Assembly: GCA_016870115.1 (NCBI GenBank)
Contig: VGCH01000007.1
Location: forward strand, 94,872-158,871
DNA from: Alphaproteobacteria bacterium
Lineage (GTDB): Bacteria > Pseudomonadota > Alphaproteobacteria > Reyranellales > Reyranellaceae
DNA length: 64,000 nucleotides
Direction of reading: 5' to 3'
A program made the position numbers and the translations under genes. The number at the start of each line of letters is the position of its first letter. Position 1 is the first letter of the stretch. Positions 35,268 to 43,992 of the stretch are shown here, piece by piece. The notes beneath the pieces were generated by a model that saw only the letters and a list, made by a program, of their open reading frames with translations, had not been told where the DNA came from and made no database searches.

Positions 35268-35740
35268 CCCAGAGCGCCCATCCCGATTTCGCCACGATGC
35301 CAACGACGTTCACCGACGACGCCGATCTATTGCGCCGCTTGCGCGCGCAAACGCCTGATCCGGTGAAGCTGCTGAACGGCGATCTTCTCCACGTCGAGGC
35401 TGAACGCGGCATCTGCCGCTTCCGCTTCGAGATCGTGCCGGCTTTCTGCCACTCGCAAGGCAAGATCTGCCAGGGTGGCTTTCTCACCGGAATGGTCGAT
35501 GCGGCGATGGCGCACGCCGCGATCGCGAAGGGCCGGCTCGCCGTCGCGGTGCCGACGCTCGAGCTCAAGATCAGCTTCTTCGAGGCGGCCGGTCCCGGTC
35601 CGGTGATGGCCGAGGGCCGCGTGTTGCGCTGGGGTGGCTCGGTCGGGTTTCTGGATGGCGATATCCGAGACGCCGCCGGACGTTTGGTGGTCCATGCGAC
35701 GTCCACGGTGAAGATCGTCCGGCCGAAAGCGAAGAGCTGA
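35264..35740 (+). CDS. PaaI-family hotdog thioesterase
   Basis: Hotdog-fold protein of 158 aa of the acyl-CoA thioesterase II/PaaI group. The core helix region is CQGGFLTGMVDAAMAHAA, where the Gly-Gly and Asp correspond to the active-site strand and general base of PaaI-type enzymes, and the second half LELKISFFEAAGPGPVMAEGRV is the typical beta-sheet. It hydrolyses CoA esters in the cytoplasm. It overlaps the MFS gene by 4 bp. Given the PaaA-like operon only about 2 kb away, it could rescue CoA from dead-end products of that pathway. Confidence 0.78.
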   Translation: MTQSAHPDFATMPTTFTDDADLLRRLRAQTPDPVKLLNGDLLHVEAERGICRFRFEIVPAFCHSQGKICQGGFLTGMVDAAMAHAAIAKGRLAVAVPTLELKISFFEAAGPGPVMAEGRVLRWGGSVGFLDGDIRDAAGRLVVHATSTVKIVRPKAKS

Positions 35741-35744
35741 GACT

Positions 35745-36347
35745 TCAGGCGCCGGCCTTCAGGCGCGCTACTTCCTCTTCCAATTCCTTGATGCGCGCGG
35801 CGAGCCGATCGATGGCAGGCGCGAGTTCCGCCTCCGTGTACCGGGGCACAATGTGCTGGCGACAATTGATGTCCCAGGCTTCAACGTCGAAGCGGATCGC
35901 GCGCTGCGGTCGTGCCTTGTAGGCGGGATCGACGAGGCGCTGCATCAGCGCGGGGTCGCCCTCAATGGCCCGTGCGCGCCCCCAGAACTTCACGCGCTGC
36001 TGGGTCGCGAAGTGGGTGATGAAGATGCACGCGCGATCGTTCTCGGTCAGGTTGCCCAGGGTGATGTACTGGCGGTTCCCGGCGAAGTCCGCGAAGGCGA
36101 GCGCGCGCGGAGCGATCGGCTTCAGGAGACCCGGCGGTCCGCCGCGATGCTGCACATAGGGCCGGCCATCGGCGCTGGCTGTGGCGAAGAAGAACGTGTC
36201 GATAACGCCGAGGAAGGTGATCAGGTCGTCGCTGAGATCGGCGTTGAAACCCTTACTTGCGAACGTAGCCCGCGACCCCAGTCGTTCCTGCTCGCTGCGA
36301 ACGCCGGCCGGGAAGGGGACTTGATCCTCGGGCGGCGTCGCGGTCAC
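35745..36347 (-). CDS. Pyridoxamine 5'-phosphate oxidase family (FMN-binding split-barrel) protein
   Basis: A 200-aa split-barrel flavoprotein-like protein. Conserved pieces are FFATASADGRPYVQHRGGPPG and YITLGNLTENDRACIFITHF, typical of general-stress FMN-binding proteins of this family. The last 27 residues form a predicted coiled coil (AARIKELEEEVARLKAG), which suggests dimerisation or partner binding. The GTG at 36347 comes 4 bp after the AAA ATPase stop and is in the right frame; an ATG at 36395 would overlap that gene. FMN or F420 use and substrate are not deducible. Confidence 0.75.
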   Translation of the reverse strand: MTATPPEDQVPFPAGVRSEQERLGSRATFASKGFNADLSDDLITFLGVIDTFFFATASADGRPYVQHRGGPPGLLKPIAPRALAFADFAGNRQYITLGNLTENDRACIFITHFATQQRVKFWGRARAIEGDPALMQRLVDPAYKARPQRAIRFDVEAWDINCRQHIVPRYTEAELAPAIDRLAARIKELEEEVARLKAGA

Positions 36348-36351
36348 GGCG

Positions 36352-37215
36352 TCAGACCAATCGCTTGCCGAGGCGGCCGGCAAGGTCCTGAACATATTGC
36401 CAGGCCACACGTCCCGAGCGCGAACCGCGTGTCACCGACCATTCCACCGCCTCGCGACGCAACTGGTCCTCAGGCACATCGAGGCCGTAGCGGCGGGCGT
36501 AGCCCGCGATCATGGCGAAGAACGTGTCCTGGTCGGCGTTGTGGAAGCCCAGCCATAGGCCGAAGCGGTCCGACAGCGACACCTTCTCCTCGACGGCCTC
36601 GCTCGGATTGATCGCGGTCGAACGCTCGTTTTCGATCATGTCGCGCGGCATCAGATGGCGGCGGTTGGAAGTCGCATAGAATACGACATTCTCCGGCCGC
36701 CCCTCGATGCCGCCTTCGAGCACGGCCTTCAGCGACTTGTAGGCCGCGTCCTGCCCGTCGAACGAGAGATCGTCGCAGAACACGACGAACCGGCGCTTCG
36801 AATTGCGCACCAGCGACAGAAGGGCGGGCAGGGAGGGGATGTCCTCCCGGTGGATTTCGACCAGCGCCAGGGGGCCCGGCGGCCCGCCCATCTCGCGATT
36901 CACCTTGGCGTGGGCGGCCTTCACGATCGAACTCTTGCCGGCGCCGCGGGCACCCCAAAGCAAGGCATTGTTGGCCGGCAAGCCGCGCGCGAAGCGGCGG
37001 GTGTTCTCCAGCAGGGTCTCTTTCTGACGCTCGATGCCCTGCAACAGGTCGAGATCGACCCGGTTGACCTCGCGAACCGCCTCCAGCCGGTGGCCGGTCG
37101 CGTGCCAGACATAGGCTTCCGCGGTCTCCGGATCCGCCGCCGCCGATGATGGCGGCGCAAGCCGGTCGAGCGCGTCGGCCACACGTCCCAGCAGCCTTTT
37201 CAGCTCGTCATCCAT
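36352..37215 (-). CDS. AAA-type ATP-binding protein (DUF815)
   Basis: P-loop ATPase of 287 aa of the DUF815 family. Walker A is GARGAGKSS (88-96), Walker B FVVFCDDL (143-150), a sensor-1-like FYATSNRRHLMP follows, and the lid carries an Arg-rich segment WSVTRGSRSGR. These proteins are conserved in proteobacteria, but their function is not established. The ATG at 37215 is preferred over upstream in-frame codons. It is transcribed divergently from yajC-secD-secF and precedes a split-barrel flavoprotein. Confidence 0.82.
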   Translation of the reverse strand: MDDELKRLLGRVADALDRLAPPSSAAADPETAEAYVWHATGHRLEAVREVNRVDLDLLQGIERQKETLLENTRRFARGLPANNALLWGARGAGKSSIVKAAHAKVNREMGGPPGPLALVEIHREDIPSLPALLSLVRNSKRRFVVFCDDLSFDGQDAAYKSLKAVLEGGIEGRPENVVFYATSNRRHLMPRDMIENERSTAINPSEAVEEKVSLSDRFGLWLGFHNADQDTFFAMIAGYARRYGLDVPEDQLRREAVEWSVTRGSRSGRVAWQYVQDLAGRLGKRLV

Positions 37216-37263
37216 CGCGGTCCGGCCCCAAAAAGGGCGCGACCATATCGCCGTCCGCTCGCG

Positions 37264-37291
37264 TTGCAAAGCGGGCGCGGGCGGCTATAGT
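37264..37291 (+). promoter_or_regulatory. Putative promoter of yajC-secD-secF
   Basis: TTGCAA at 37264-37269 and TATAGT at 37286-37291, separated by 16 bp, resemble a housekeeping sigma-factor promoter and lie 40 bp ahead of the yajC ATG. No other promoter-like pair is seen in this 115-bp intergenic region. A match by eye only. Confidence 0.5.
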
Positions 37292-37330
37292 CCGCGCGCT
37301 TTTTCGGCGGACGAAAATCGGGGGCAAGGA

Positions 37331-37786
37331 ATGCTGATTTCGCAGGCATGGGCGCAGTCGGGCGGCGGCGGTAGCGGCGACTTCCTCTTGCAGCTTTTCC
37401 CGCTGATTCTGATCTTTGTGGTCTTCTATTTCCTGCTGATCCGTCCGCAGCAGCAGAAGATGAAGTCCCACCGCGAGATGCTCGGGGGCGTGAAGCGTGG
37501 CGACCGCGTGGTGACTGGCGGCGGGATCGTCGGCCTGGTGACCAAGGTCATCTCCGACAACGAGCTGCAGGTCGAGATCGCCGACGGCGTCCGGGTGCGG
37601 CTGGTCAAGTCGACCATCACCGATATCGTGACCCGTGGCGAGGCGGTGCGCGGCTCCAAGGATGAGGCCGAGGACGAGAAGCCGATGGTTCCGATACCCC
37701 AGGCGTCGCCTCCCGCCGTGGCGGGTCGTCAGACGCTGTTCGGCCGGTTGTTCGGCGGTGGCGCCAAGGCACCCGAGAAGAAGTAG
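37331..37786 (+). CDS. yajC: Preprotein translocase accessory subunit YajC
   Basis: Small single-pass membrane protein of 151 aa, longer than the usual 110. The transmembrane helix (about 18-40, LFPLILIFVVFYFLLIRP) is followed by the YajC signature QQQKMKSHREMLGGVKRGDRVVTGGGI and a C-terminal Glu/Pro-rich tail. It associates with SecD and SecF to help export through SecYEG. It is first in the yajC-secD-secF operon, with secD 14 bp downstream and an AAGGA site before the ATG. Confidence 0.93.
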   Translation: MLISQAWAQSGGGGSGDFLLQLFPLILIFVVFYFLLIRPQQQKMKSHREMLGGVKRGDRVVTGGGIVGLVTKVISDNELQVEIADGVRVRLVKSTITDIVTRGEAVRGSKDEAEDEKPMVPIPQASPPAVAGRQTLFGRLFGGGAKAPEKK

Positions 37787-37800
37787 GGGCGGGCCGCGCG

Positions 37801-39471
37801 ATGCTGAACCTGCCGCGCTGGCAGACGATCGTCATCCTGGCGATCACGTTTCTGTCGGTGCTGTTTGCGCTGCCCAACCTGTTGCCGCCGAAGGTCCTCG
37901 ACGCGCTGCCGGGCTGGTACAGCCATAACCGCATCAATCTCGGCCTCGATCTGCGCGGCGGCGCACACTTCCTGCTCGAGGCTGACCTGCGCGGGGTGCT
38001 GAACGAGCGCCTGACCAATCTCACCGACTCCGCACGCGCCGAGTTGCGCAAGGCGCAGATCGGCTTCCGCGACGTGACGCTCGAGCCCGGCCGGGCCGTG
38101 GTGGTGGCGCTGCGCGCCGAGGGCGATCGCGCCAGGGCCGTGGAGGCGCTGCGCGCAATCGACCAGACGCTGGCGATCTCGGGGCAGGGCGACACGATCC
38201 GGCTCTCCTACAACGAGCAGGAGCTGGTGCGCCGCAAACGGGAGGTGATCGAGCAGTCGATCGAGATCCTGCGTCGGCGTGTCGACGAGACCGGCACTCT
38301 CGAGCCGACAATCGTGCGCCAGGGCGACGACCGGATCCTGCTCCAGGTTCCCGGTATCAAGGATACGACCGACCTCAAGCGCCGCATCAACCAGACCGCC
38401 AAGCTGACCTTTCATCTGGTGAACGAGGACGTGGCGCAGGGGGGCGTCAACATCCCGGCGAGCCTGCCCGCGACGACCTTCCTGGTGCCGACGCGCGAGG
38501 GCATGCAGGAGCTGCGCCGAGCCAACCCGAAAGCCTATGAGGAGATCGCGGCGGCCAATCCGAAGCCTTCGCCCGAGCAGATCTGTCGACGCTACCAGCC
38601 GCAGTGCCTGCCCGTCCTGAAGCGCATCGTGGTCGGCGGCGAAGACCTCGACGACGCCCGCGCCACCTTCGAACAGCAGTCCGGCGGCCGGCCGATCATC
38701 AGCTTCACCTTCAACGGCCCGGGCGGACGCGCCTTCTGTGCCGCGACCCGCGCCAACGTCAACCGCCGCCTCGCCATCATGCTCGACGGCGAGATCATCA
38801 GCGCCCCCAACGTGCAGTCGCCGATCTGCGGCGGCAGCGGCATCATCACCGGCCAGTTCACCACCCAGCAGACCCAGGAGCAGGCTTTGCTGCTGCGCTC
38901 CGGCGCGCTGCCGGCGACGCTTACCATTATCGAGGAGCGCACTGTGGGCGCCGATCTTGGCGCCGACGCGATCCGCGCCGGCACCATCGCGGCCATCGTG
39001 GGCGCGCTCCTCGTCGTCGTCTTCATGTTCATTTCCTACGGCCCGGTGTTCGGCGGCTTCGCCAACCTCGCGATGCTGGTGAACGTGCTGATGGTGTTCG
39101 CCGGCATGTCGATCCTCGGCGCGTCGCTGACCCTTCCCGGTCTGGCGGGCCTCGTCCTCACCATGGGCATGTCGGTCGATTCCAACGTGCTGATCTACGA
39201 GCGCGTCCGCGAAGAGAAGGCGCTCGGCCGTTCGCCGTTCTCGTCGCTGGCGACCGGCTACGAGAAGGCGATGTCGGCGATCATCGACGCCAACCTCACC
39301 GCGCTGCTTGCCGGCGTCCTGCTGTTCGGCCTCGGCGCCGGCCCGATCCGCGGGTTCGCCACCACACTGTCGCTCGGGCTGCTCACCTCGATGTTCAGCG
39401 CCACGATCTTCACCCGCATGCTGTTCGCCGTCTGGGTGCGCTGGCGGCGCCCGACCGAGCTGGTCATCTGA
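37801..39471 (+). CDS. secD: Protein translocase subunit SecD
   Basis: RND-type membrane protein of 556 aa that uses the proton gradient to complete protein export. One N-terminal helix is followed by the large periplasmic P1 domain (ILRRRVDETGTLEPTIVRQG, about 155-180), a P1-head region, then five C-terminal helices. Conserved segments LGLDLRGGAHFLLE, GRPIISFTFNG and MGMSVDSNVLIYERVREE (with the Asp needed for proton use) are all present. It sits in the operon between yajC and secF. Confidence 0.95.
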   Translation: MLNLPRWQTIVILAITFLSVLFALPNLLPPKVLDALPGWYSHNRINLGLDLRGGAHFLLEADLRGVLNERLTNLTDSARAELRKAQIGFRDVTLEPGRAVVVALRAEGDRARAVEALRAIDQTLAISGQGDTIRLSYNEQELVRRKREVIEQSIEILRRRVDETGTLEPTIVRQGDDRILLQVPGIKDTTDLKRRINQTAKLTFHLVNEDVAQGGVNIPASLPATTFLVPTREGMQELRRANPKAYEEIAAANPKPSPEQICRRYQPQCLPVLKRIVVGGEDLDDARATFEQQSGGRPIISFTFNGPGGRAFCAATRANVNRRLAIMLDGEIISAPNVQSPICGGSGIITGQFTTQQTQEQALLLRSGALPATLTIIEERTVGADLGADAIRAGTIAAIVGALLVVVFMFISYGPVFGGFANLAMLVNVLMVFAGMSILGASLTLPGLAGLVLTMGMSVDSNVLIYERVREEKALGRSPFSSLATGYEKAMSAIIDANLTALLAGVLLFGLGAGPIRGFATTLSLGLLTSMFSATIFTRMLFAVWVRWRRPTELVI

Positions 39472-39478
39472 GGCGCCC

Positions 39479-40654
39479 ATGTGGACACCGGTTCGCCTCT
39501 TCACTTTCAAGCGCCGCTTCGATTTTCTCGGCAAGCGCGTCCCCGCGCTGGTTCTCTCGACGGCGATCAACATCGCGGCCCTGATCGCGGTGTTCGTGAT
39601 CGGCCTCAACTTCGGCATCGACTTCAAGGGTGGCATCGCGATCCAGGCCAAGGCGAAGCAGGGTGTCGCCCAGCTCGACGAGCTTCGGACGACCGTGGGC
39701 AATCTCGGTCTCGGCGAGGTCGCGTTGCAGGAGTTCGGCGATCCGACGACCGTGCTGATCCGGGTCCAGCGCCAGGAGGGAAACCCGCAATGCGTCGCCG
39801 GCGCCCAGAGGGTTTTGGAGAAGCGGGCCGGCGGAGCTTGGCAGGCGCGGGTCGGGGCCGCCGCCACAGGCGACATCGAGCTGGTGTCGCCCCGGCCACT
39901 CGACAACGCCGCCTGGCGCGACGCGGTGAGCCGCACCGGCCTTACCCTGCAGGAGCGGCAATTGCCGCGCGGGCAAACGGCGTCGGTCAAGATTGAGATG
40001 TCACCTGAGCAGCGCGCGGAGTGGTGCCAGCAGGTCGCCATCAAGCAGGTCGAAGACGCCATCGAGGCCAAGTATGAGCTGCGCGGCACCGAGTCGGTCG
40101 GGCCGAAGATCGGCGACGAGCTGATGCGGGGTGGCATCATCGCCGTGCTCGCGACCCTGCTCGGAATCGCGATCTATGTCTGGGTGCGCTTCGAGTGGCA
40201 GTTCGGCGTCGCCGCCCTGGTCGCCCTGGTCCATGACGTGGTCACCACGTTGGGAATCTTCGTCGTATTCCAGCTCGACTTCAGCCTGACCGCGCTTGCC
40301 GCCGTCATGACCATCGCGGGCTACTCGATCAACGACACCGTCGTGGTGTTCGACCGCGTGCGCGAGAACATGCGTCGATACAAGAAGATGCCGCTCGTCG
40401 AGCTTCTGAATGTCAGCGTCAACGAGACCCTCTCCCGCACCCTCATGACCTCGACCACGGTCTTTGTCGCGGTGCTGGCGCTGGTCCTTTTCGGTGGCCC
40501 GGTTCTCTACAGCTTCTCGATCGCCATGCTGTGGGGCGTGATCGTCGGGACATATTCATCGATCTGGATTGCCTGCGCGGCGCTGGTTTACTTCCGCCTG
40601 CGGCCCGACCAGCTCCGCCCCGAGGAAGAGCGCGCCGCCCCGGCGCAGGCGTGA
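39479..40654 (+). CDS. secF: Protein translocase subunit SecF
   Basis: SecF of 391 aa, slightly longer than typical. It opens with a cytoplasmic stretch and helix 1, then NFGIDFKGG, a periplasmic P4 domain of about 160 residues and five further helices. The SecF hallmarks SINDTVVVFDRVRENMRR and TLSRTLMTSTT are intact. It starts 8 bp after secD and overlaps the next gene through GTGA. Forms the SecDF complex driving late steps of export. Confidence 0.95.
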   Translation: MWTPVRLFTFKRRFDFLGKRVPALVLSTAINIAALIAVFVIGLNFGIDFKGGIAIQAKAKQGVAQLDELRTTVGNLGLGEVALQEFGDPTTVLIRVQRQEGNPQCVAGAQRVLEKRAGGAWQARVGAAATGDIELVSPRPLDNAAWRDAVSRTGLTLQERQLPRGQTASVKIEMSPEQRAEWCQQVAIKQVEDAIEAKYELRGTESVGPKIGDELMRGGIIAVLATLLGIAIYVWVRFEWQFGVAALVALVHDVVTTLGIFVVFQLDFSLTALAAVMTIAGYSINDTVVVFDRVRENMRRYKKMPLVELLNVSVNETLSRTLMTSTTVFVAVLALVLFGGPVLYSFSIAMLWGVIVGTYSSIWIACAALVYFRLRPDQLRPEEERAAPAQA

Positions 40655-41034
40655 AGGACTACGCCGCGCCGGAGTCCGGGGACGCGCCGCATCTGGTGCG
40701 GTCCTATGGCGGTGGCCGTATCGTCGTGATGAACAATGAATGGCGCGAGCCGCTGCTGGTGTGGGCACGCGGCATGGCGCCATGGCGCGTCGGATCGGCC
40801 GCGGAGGTCGCGCCGGAGAATCTGGGCGCCGTCCTGGCGCTTGTGCCGCCGCCGGAGCTGCTGGTTCTGGGGTGCGGGCGCCGCGGCATTGCGCTGCCGC
40901 CCGACCGTCGTGCGATACTGAAGTCCCGGGGCTTGGCCGTCGAGGTGGTCGATACGGGCGCGGCCTGCCGCCTCTACAACATGCTCGTCGCCGAGAGCCG
41001 CCGTGTGGTGGCCGCGCTGGTGCCGACGAACTGA
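40651..41034 (+). CDS. Mth938-like domain protein
   Basis: A 127-aa protein of the Mth938/NDUFAF3-like family. It contains a beta-rich N-terminal half (SYGGGRIVVMNNEWREPLLV) and the characteristic PPPELLVLGCGRRGIALP and DTGAACRLYNMLVAESRRV segments. Its mitochondrial relative assists complex I assembly; bacterial members are often encoded right after secF, as here. The GTG start overlaps the secF stop. The role is probably in assembly of membrane complexes, but this is inferred from relatives. Confidence 0.82.
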   Translation: MKDYAAPESGDAPHLVRSYGGGRIVVMNNEWREPLLVWARGMAPWRVGSAAEVAPENLGAVLALVPPPELLVLGCGRRGIALPPDRRAILKSRGLAVEVVDTGAACRLYNMLVAESRRVVAALVPTN

Positions 41035-41064
41035 GGGGAGCGGCCGACAGGCGTCGCGCGGAGC

Positions 41065-42333
41065 ATGGGTAGACTCTATTCGGCAACGGCCCTGGTTCTC
41101 GTGAACCTGATGCTGCTTCTGGCGATCACCAATGCCGTGATCTGGGCATTCCTGCCGCGCGAGACGCCGCCCAAGACCGCCGCTGACTATGCGCGCGCCT
41201 GGCTGATCGATGCCTATGGCTTCGACCGGCTGGCCCGCGCCTATCCGGACTGGACGCGCGGTGAGCTGCGGGCGTTCCTCTACGAGACCAGCAACTGGGT
41301 GAACGAGTTTGAGCCCTTCACTCAGTTCCGGATGAAGCCGCGACGCGATCGCTTCATCACAGTGGGCGAGCACGGCTTCCGCGAGGGACCCGATCAGGCG
41401 CCGTGGCCGCCGCGCGCAGATGCGGTCAACGTTTTCGTCTTCGGCGGCTCGACGACCTTGGGCGCCGGGCTGCCCGATCACCAAACCGTGCCAGCCTGGA
41501 TGTCGAGTTTCCTGAGGGACTGCGCAAAGCCGGTCGCGATCTACAATTTCGGACGTGGGTTCTTCTTGAGCACGCAGGAGCGCGTGTTGTTTGAGCAGTT
41601 GCTGATGGCCGGGCACGTTCCCGCCAATGCGGTGTTCATCGACGGCCTCAATGACTTTCACTACGCCCAAGGCGTGCCCCAGTGGACGACCGAGCTGCGC
41701 GCGATGATGACCCAGACGCACGGCGCGCCGCGCCTGAACGACCGCAAGCCGGCCGCGACGATGGGCGAGGCGCTGCGCGACTTCGCCGTGGCAACGCCGC
41801 TTGGCAGGCTCGCCGCCCGGCTCAACGAACTCTCGCCACCGGAACGGTTCGATCCGGCATCCGATCCGGCGCGCGTCCCGGCCTTCGGGCCGGCGATGGT
41901 CGTACCCGAGAGTGCGCCCTCTTCGATTCCAGTCGACGCCGCAGCGCTTGATCGCGCGCGGCCCGCGGCAGAGCGGCTGGAGGCCAACTGGCGTATGATC
42001 CGGACCCTCTCTCGCGAGTACGGCGTCCGTGCGTCCTTCGTGCTGCAGCCAGTGCCGACGCACGGGTACGATCTGCGCTATCTCAATGTCTACGAGGGCA
42101 AGTTCGAGCTGTTCGGCGACCACGTGAACTCCGCCGGCGGCTACCAGCTGCTGGCGCAACGGCACGCGGCGGGTGGCTTTGGTGCAGATGTCTTGTGGCT
42201 CGGCGACATGACCAAGGGCCGCCACGAAAACCTGTTCGTGGACAGCGTCCACTACACCTCGGCGTTCGCCCGCGATGTCGCGCAGCGTATCGTCGAACAT
42301 CTGACGGCCAGCGGCACGCTCGCCTGCCGCTGA
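41065..42333 (+). CDS. SGNH-hydrolase-like membrane-anchored protein
   Basis: A 422-aa protein that begins with a signal-anchor helix (about 8-28). The remainder is probably periplasmic and shows SGNH-hydrolase blocks: GGSTTLG with Ser129, FIDGLNDFH with Gly194 and Asn196, and DSVHYTSAF near the C-terminus supplying Asp and His. The complete set suggests an active esterase or acyltransferase on a glycan or lipid, like DltD/AlgX-type proteins. It follows the Mth938 gene after 30 bp and ends before a strong bidirectional hairpin. The substrate is unknown. Confidence 0.72.
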   Translation: MGRLYSATALVLVNLMLLLAITNAVIWAFLPRETPPKTAADYARAWLIDAYGFDRLARAYPDWTRGELRAFLYETSNWVNEFEPFTQFRMKPRRDRFITVGEHGFREGPDQAPWPPRADAVNVFVFGGSTTLGAGLPDHQTVPAWMSSFLRDCAKPVAIYNFGRGFFLSTQERVLFEQLLMAGHVPANAVFIDGLNDFHYAQGVPQWTTELRAMMTQTHGAPRLNDRKPAATMGEALRDFAVATPLGRLAARLNELSPPERFDPASDPARVPAFGPAMVVPESAPSSIPVDAAALDRARPAAERLEANWRMIRTLSREYGVRASFVLQPVPTHGYDLRYLNVYEGKFELFGDHVNSAGGYQLLAQRHAAGGFGADVLWLGDMTKGRHENLFVDSVHYTSAFARDVAQRIVEHLTASGTLACR

Positions 42334-42339
42334 AACGGA

Positions 42340-42363
42340 AACGGGGCCCCGCAGGGCCCCGTT
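42340..42363. terminator. Hairpin between convergent genes
   Basis: A perfect 10-bp stem AACGGGGCCC / GGGCCCCGTT with a CGCA loop lies between the stops of the SGNH-like gene and the convergent PuuD-like gene. The minus-strand side is followed by TCCGTTTC, a weak T-rich tail; the plus side has no T-run. It probably serves as a shared terminator. Confidence 0.7.
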
Positions 42364-42389
42364 GGTCGTCGTCGGATCGGACGGGCGTC

Positions 42390-42986
42390 TCAGACGCCGC
42401 CATTCTGCTGCGCCACCATGAAGTAGAGCATGCCGATCGAGAACATGGTGTTGAAGCGGCTGGTCAGCATCGCCATCCGCGCGGCCTTGGGCTTCTCCTC
42501 GGCCGGGCAGTCGACGAGACCCAGAGCCTTCTGCTGGTTCGGCCAAATGATGAACCAGACGTTGAAGGCCATGACCAGCGCCATCCACATGCCGATGCCG
42601 ATGGCGGTGACGCCCTTCTTGAGCAGCAGCGCATCGATCAGGTAACCCTGCATCCACGCCAGAAGCAGGCCGGTGATCACGGTCGCGAGCGCGCCGTAGC
42701 GGAACCAGAAGAGCACGTTCGGCGCGATGAACTTGGTCACCGCAGCGCGATGTTCGGCCGGCTCGATCTTCGGGACCGTCGGGATCTGCACGAAGTTCAG
42801 GTACCAGAGGAGCCCGATCCACATCACGCCGCTCAGCACGTGCAGCCAGCGCATGATGAACATGCCCCAAGTGTGGTCGATGCGCATCGGGTTGCCGGTC
42901 AGCGACGAGGCGACAACCACGATCACGATCAGCAGGATCACGCCCGCAATCAGAGTCCGTTCGAGGGACTGGAAGATGGAACCCAT
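42390..42986 (-). CDS. Urate hydroxylase PuuD-like membrane protein
   Basis: Integral membrane protein of 198 aa with about five helices, of the family covering the membrane domain of PuuD. Characteristic stretches are HTWGMFIMRWLHVLSGVMWIGLLWYLNFVQ (split at about 43-72; several His possibly heme-ligating), RYGALATVITGLLLAW and NVWFIIWPNQQKALG. The cytochrome-c domain present at the C-terminus of the urate-oxidising PuuD is missing, so oxidation of urate is not assured. The ATG at 42986 is preferred to upstream in-frame codons. Confidence 0.72.
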   Translation of the reverse strand: MGSIFQSLERTLIAGVILLIVIVVVASSLTGNPMRIDHTWGMFIMRWLHVLSGVMWIGLLWYLNFVQIPTVPKIEPAEHRAAVTKFIAPNVLFWFRYGALATVITGLLLAWMQGYLIDALLLKKGVTAIGIGMWMALVMAFNVWFIIWPNQQKALGLVDCPAEEKPKAARMAMLTSRFNTMFSIGMLYFMVAQQNGGV

Positions 42987-43090
42987 GTTCGGATTTCCCT
43001 TATGTCGTTGAGGGGACTTGAGAATTCGACGTGAACGCATTCTAAACCGTTGTTCAGCCGCGTTCAACGCCAGCCGGGAGCACCCTGCGG

Positions 43091-43738
43091 ATGAGCCTGC
43101 CCTTTGCCGCGCCCGACGCCGCGCATCGCCACTGCCTCACGGCGGTGCGCGCGGCCGACCGAGCGCGTTTTCTGGCGGGTTTGTTCGCCCCGGAGGGAGT
43201 GAGACGGCGCCTCTTCGCGCTCGCGGCGTTCGAGATTGAGTTGGGCCGGACGCGGCTGGTGACCAGCGAACCTATGCTGGGCCGGATCCGCCTCGAGTGG
43301 TGGCGTGAGGCTCTGCGGGAAGCTGGCGGTGCGGGCGCTCCACGCGCCGTGCCGGTGGCTCAGGCGCTCGCTGAGGCGCTTCGCGCCAGCGGGTCTGACG
43401 CCGGACCCTTGATCGCGATGGTCGACGCCCGCGAGGCGGAACTGGAGGGCGACCTCGATATCGACGGATACGCGACCGCGGCGGCGGCGGTCGCCACGGG
43501 TTTCGTCGGCGTTGGAGACCCGCACACACTTGAAGTGGTTGGCGCGATCGCGCGGGCCCGGCTCACAGAAGATGCAGCCGCCCGCGCAGCGCTTGTGGAC
43601 GGCGCACGCGCGATGGCGCGCCGTCCCGATCCTCGGGCGTTGCCGCTGGTGCTCGATGCGGTGGCTTTGGCACGACCGCCGGCCCCCTGGCGCCTGCCGC
43701 TCGCGATTTGGTGGGCGGCTCAGACCGGTCGATGGTAG
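43091..43738 (+). CDS. Squalene/phytoene synthase-like protein (NDUFAF6-type)
   Basis: A 215-aa protein related to the all-alpha squalene/phytoene synthase fold but short. RARFLAGLFAPEGVRRRLFALAAFEIE and LGRIRLEWWREAL are typical of the divergent, non-catalytic-looking group that includes the complex-I factor NDUFAF6. The Asp-rich substrate motifs (DxxxD) of true prenyl synthases are not seen. Function is uncertain; a membrane-complex assembly role by analogy is possible, interestingly in the same window as the Mth938 protein, whose mitochondrial relative also serves complex I. Confidence 0.62.
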   Translation: MSLPFAAPDAAHRHCLTAVRAADRARFLAGLFAPEGVRRRLFALAAFEIELGRTRLVTSEPMLGRIRLEWWREALREAGGAGAPRAVPVAQALAEALRASGSDAGPLIAMVDAREAELEGDLDIDGYATAAAAVATGFVGVGDPHTLEVVGAIARARLTEDAAARAALVDGARAMARRPDPRALPLVLDAVALARPPAPWRLPLAIWWAAQTGRW

Positions 43739-43782
43739 TTTAGCGTGACGTTCGCCTGAAACGCCGCAACGGAGTTGAAGCA

Positions 43783-43992
43783 ATGTACCCAAGAGTTGTC
43801 GTCGCGGCCTTGGCTCTCTCGCTCGCGGGTGGGCCCGCCTTCGCGCAGGGTGAGGCGATCGATCTCAAGCTGTTCAATCGTGCCGATGTTGGGCCGAACC
43901 AGGGCTGCTCGGTGGCGCTTTGGCAAGCCGACCGCGACCCCGACAAGGATCGCTTCGCGCTGGTGTTCCACGAGCGCCTGGCGGCGGATTGA
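43783..43992 (+). pseudogene. Truncated secreted protein, 5' fragment
   Basis: A 69-aa reading frame with a clear signal peptide (about 1-21, ending AFAQG) and then a globular beginning (CSVALWQADRDPDKDRFALVFHE). It reads well up to about residue 67 and stops abruptly at TGA 43990-43992. Exactly there, the opposite strand becomes recognisable as the 5' end of a different gene, so the 3' part of this gene has probably been deleted. A good GGAG site lies ahead of the ATG, so the fragment may still be translated. The family is not recognised. Confidence 0.6.

Noticed and set aside
33651..35303. 550-codon open frame on the minus strand
   Set aside because: Antisense to MarR and MFS genes with no recognisable domain.
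37729..40140. 803-codon open frame on the minus strand
   Set aside because: Antisense to yajC, secD and secF, which are unmistakable.
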